From positions 1 through 64,000 of the forward strand of contig DDVS01000004.1 of NCBI GenBank assembly GCA_002345565.1: a DNA stretch of 64,000 nt, written 5' to 3'. The position numbers and the translations under genes are program-made. The notes beneath the pieces are model-generated. The model was not told the origin of the DNA. It did not search any database and saw only the letters and a program-made list of their open reading frames with translations. Source of the DNA: Flavobacteriales bacterium UBA2306. Lineage in GTDB: Bacteria > Bacteroidota > Bacteroidia > Flavobacteriales > Weeksellaceae. Below, in pieces: positions 62,347 to 64,000 of this stretch (within the stretch, counting starts at the first letter, position 1; the number at the start of each line of letters is the position of its first letter).

Positions 62347-63558
62347 ATGAAGCTATTTCCAATATTTACCATTTTTTTTAGTTTTTTATGTTTTGGACAA
62401 GAGATTAGAAGTGTCCAGATTTTCAATCCAAAAACCAATGACGAAACACCTGTGATTGCTAAAGGAGAACAATTAATTCTTAGATTTGACGATCTTTCCA
62501 ACAGCAGCCAGATTTACAGATACACTTATAAGCATTACAACAGAAACTGGGAAGAAGACGGTCTTTTTTTTACCGAATTTGCGAATGGAAGTATGAACGC
62601 ATTGATAGATCAATTCCAATATTCTTTTAATACCTACCAGAAATACACACATTATCAGCTCAATTTCCCTAACGATCGTATTCAGCCAAAAATTTCCGGT
62701 AATTATGAGATTATAGTTTACAAAGATTCTGCGGAAAAACCTTTGTTTACAAAAAGATTTTGCATTTATGAAGATGGAGCCGAATTGGGAATCAACGTCA
62801 CCAGATTGATAGATGCAAAAAATCCAACGCTTAAACAACGGCTAGAAATCCAGGCGATAGGAAATGGAGCTGCCATCAGCAATAATCTTTCTTCGCTCAC
62901 GCTTAACGTGATCCAGAATAACAATTGGGATATTTCTCTTAAAAACCTGCGTCCTAGTTCTACAATGGGCAATCAACTTTTGTTTCAGCAGCTCAGTTTG
63001 GCATTCCCCGGGAACAATGAATTCTATTATTTTGATAACAAAATCATCAATCAATCTATGGACATGGTTGCCAATACAGAAAATATTGAAGGTAGAAATT
63101 ATACTTATCTGTATCCTGTATGGGCATTTCCTTCGGACTACCAATATCAGCCAGATGTTAACGGCGCTTATTATTTCCGCCGAAGTGATCTGGGAACAGA
63201 AAGAGATGCAAATAGAGAAGCAGATTATTCTTGGATCTATTTTGCATTGGACAGTCCGAAATCTGATAAAGAATTTTATGTCTTAGGTCTGTTCAATGAT
63301 TATAAAGCAGATGCAAAAAGCCAAATGCTATATGATGAAAAAGCCCAAAAATACATTGCAAAAATCTACTTAAAACAAGGATTTTACAGTTATATCATTG
63401 CTACAAAAGGTAATGATGGAAAACTCAATTATGGAGAAGTAAACGGTAATTTTTGGCAGACAGAAAACCTGTATCAGGCTTTTTTATACTATACGCCTTT
63501 TGGAAGAAACTTTGACGGACTTATTGGCTACGGAGAATTCCGAACACCAGTAAGATAA
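62347..63558 (+). CDS. Type IX secretion system plug protein (DUF5103)
   Basis: A 403-residue exported protein with a signal peptide (MKLFPIFTIFFSFLCFGQ). Its DUF5103 domain carries LILRFDDLSNSSQIYRYTYKH, YTHYQLNFPNDRIQPKISGNY and the C-terminal AFLYYTPFGRNFDGLIGYGEF. In Flavobacterium the corresponding Plug protein closes the periplasmic end of the SprA translocon. I chose ATG 62347; the preceding frame lies over the divergent MBL gene start. No other T9SS machinery gene lies in the window. Confidence 0.88.
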   Translation: MKLFPIFTIFFSFLCFGQEIRSVQIFNPKTNDETPVIAKGEQLILRFDDLSNSSQIYRYTYKHYNRNWEEDGLFFTEFANGSMNALIDQFQYSFNTYQKYTHYQLNFPNDRIQPKISGNYEIIVYKDSAEKPLFTKRFCIYEDGAELGINVTRLIDAKNPTLKQRLEIQAIGNGAAISNNLSSLTLNVIQNNNWDISLKNLRPSSTMGNQLLFQQLSLAFPGNNEFYYFDNKIINQSMDMVANTENIEGRNYTYLYPVWAFPSDYQYQPDVNGAYYFRRSDLGTERDANREADYSWIYFALDSPKSDKEFYVLGLFNDYKADAKSQMLYDEKAQKYIAKIYLKQGFYSYIIATKGNDGKLNYGEVNGNFWQTENLYQAFLYYTPFGRNFDGLIGYGEFRTPVR

Positions 63559-63614
63559 TTTTTTATCAAGCTATTATTGGAACGTTTTTCGCTATCTATC
63601 AGAAAATAAAACTT

Positions 63615-63908
63615 ATGGAATTACTTTTCGAAAACAAAAAATCTGGCAATGGAGGATTTATTTCAATGAGAAACGAGGAAGAAGAAATCGGCAGATTAAC
63701 CTACACCATAGTTCCGGAATTTAAAAAGCTGATTGTAAGTTACGTAATGGTTTTTCCTAAATTTGAAGGTCAGGGATTAGGGAAAAAATTAGTAGAAAAA
63801 TCGGTAGAGTTTGCAAGGAAAAACGGCTGGTCTATCAAAGCGCATTGCTCCTATGCCCATTCTGTTTTGAGTAGAAAAACAGGTGTAGAGGATGTTTTTG
63901 TAGCTTAA
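63615..63908 (+). CDS. Small GNAT-family N-acetyltransferase (YjdJ-like)
   Basis: A 97-residue protein with the COG2388 layout: IGRLTYTIVPEFKKLIVSYV, the acetyl-CoA loop FEGQGLGKKLVEKSVEFARKNGWSI split by a turn, and a C-terminal AHCSYAHSVLSRK. It is short but of normal length for the family. Substrate unknown. Confidence 0.85.
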   Translation: MELLFENKKSGNGGFISMRNEEEEIGRLTYTIVPEFKKLIVSYVMVFPKFEGQGLGKKLVEKSVEFARKNGWSIKAHCSYAHSVLSRKTGVEDVFVA

Positions 63909-63943
63909 AAATAAATTTTATTGCCTTGGTAATAATAAAGTTA

Positions 63944-63973
63944 CGGCTCGCATATGCGAGCCGAGCTTTTTTG
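63944..63973 (+). terminator. Terminator after the GNAT gene
   Basis: Perfect palindrome CGGCTCGCATATGCGAGCCG followed by AGCTTTTTTG. It could also act as an attenuator for a gene starting beyond the window. Confidence 0.8.
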
Positions 63974-64000
63974 TAAATATTGTTATTATTTGTTCATAGA

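Noticed and set aside
1..64000. tRNA or rRNA genes, transposases, prophage
   Set aside because: No cloverleaf, rRNA segment or mobile-element protein was recognised on reading both strands; a tRNA scan would be needed to exclude a missed tRNA.

Overview
The window looks like a chromosomal segment of a Flavobacteriia bacterium, most likely Weeksellaceae and close to Chryseobacterium. The DNA is AT-rich. Promoter-like sites follow the Bacteroidetes pattern TAnnTTTG rather than the E. coli -10. The markers are typical of the group: DUF6089-uppS-bamA-ompH-ompH, a type IX secretion cargo tail, a T9SS plug protein, DUF2911, and LspA with an insert. No rRNA, tRNA, CRISPR array, transposase or prophage was recognised.

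Layout. 0.1-9.1 kb (minus): a TPR protein, an unknown exported protein, RmlD, a thioesterase, two Skp/OmpH chaperones, BamA, UppS and a DUF6089 barrel, which together form an outer-membrane assembly and cell-wall lipid carrier block. 9.2-20.1 kb (minus): an exopolysaccharide locus with a Wzc-type tyrosine kinase, Wza-type exporter, WecA/TagO-type initiating transferase and GT2 glycosyltransferase. After an arginase-fold protein without metal ligands come two GT-C-like membrane proteins flanking an EpsG-type polymerase. 20.3-29.9 kb: topA, ileS, a DksA-like protein, two small proteins, lspA, trpS and a YjjG-type nucleotidase. 30-36.6 kb: an unlisted 45-aa ORF, an ECF sigma factor, metK behind a SAM-II riboswitch, divergent oxyR/katA and a T9SS cargo protein. 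36.8-43.3 kb (plus): recJ-nadD, a DUF3817 protein, a D-lactate dehydrogenase and a TonB-dependent receptor-like barrel.

43.3-51.7 kb (minus) is the most interesting region. A six-gene run, tightly packed from speD to the FAD oxidoreductase, encodes S-adenosylmethionine decarboxylase, a DUF4178 membrane protein, a 64-aa membrane protein, DUF350, a membrane-fused spermidine-synthase-like enzyme, an FAD amine-oxidase-like protein, and (after a 38-nt gap) a histidine-bearing multi-pass membrane protein. It lies next to an arginine-deiminase-family pair (CtlX and an amidinotransferase-like enzyme). I read this as a membrane-associated pathway that builds and then oxidises an aminopropylated compound of unknown identity.

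51.9-64 kb: gltA, eno, rlpA, then enoyl-CoA hydratase, dCMP deaminase, xerD and a Nudix hydrolase, followed by a thioredoxin-like protein, miaA, an aminotransferase, DUF2911, an MBL hydrolase, the T9SS plug protein and a small GNAT protein. Intergenic spacers carry short dispersed repeats built from paired hexamers spaced by 2 nt, several with inverted ends.
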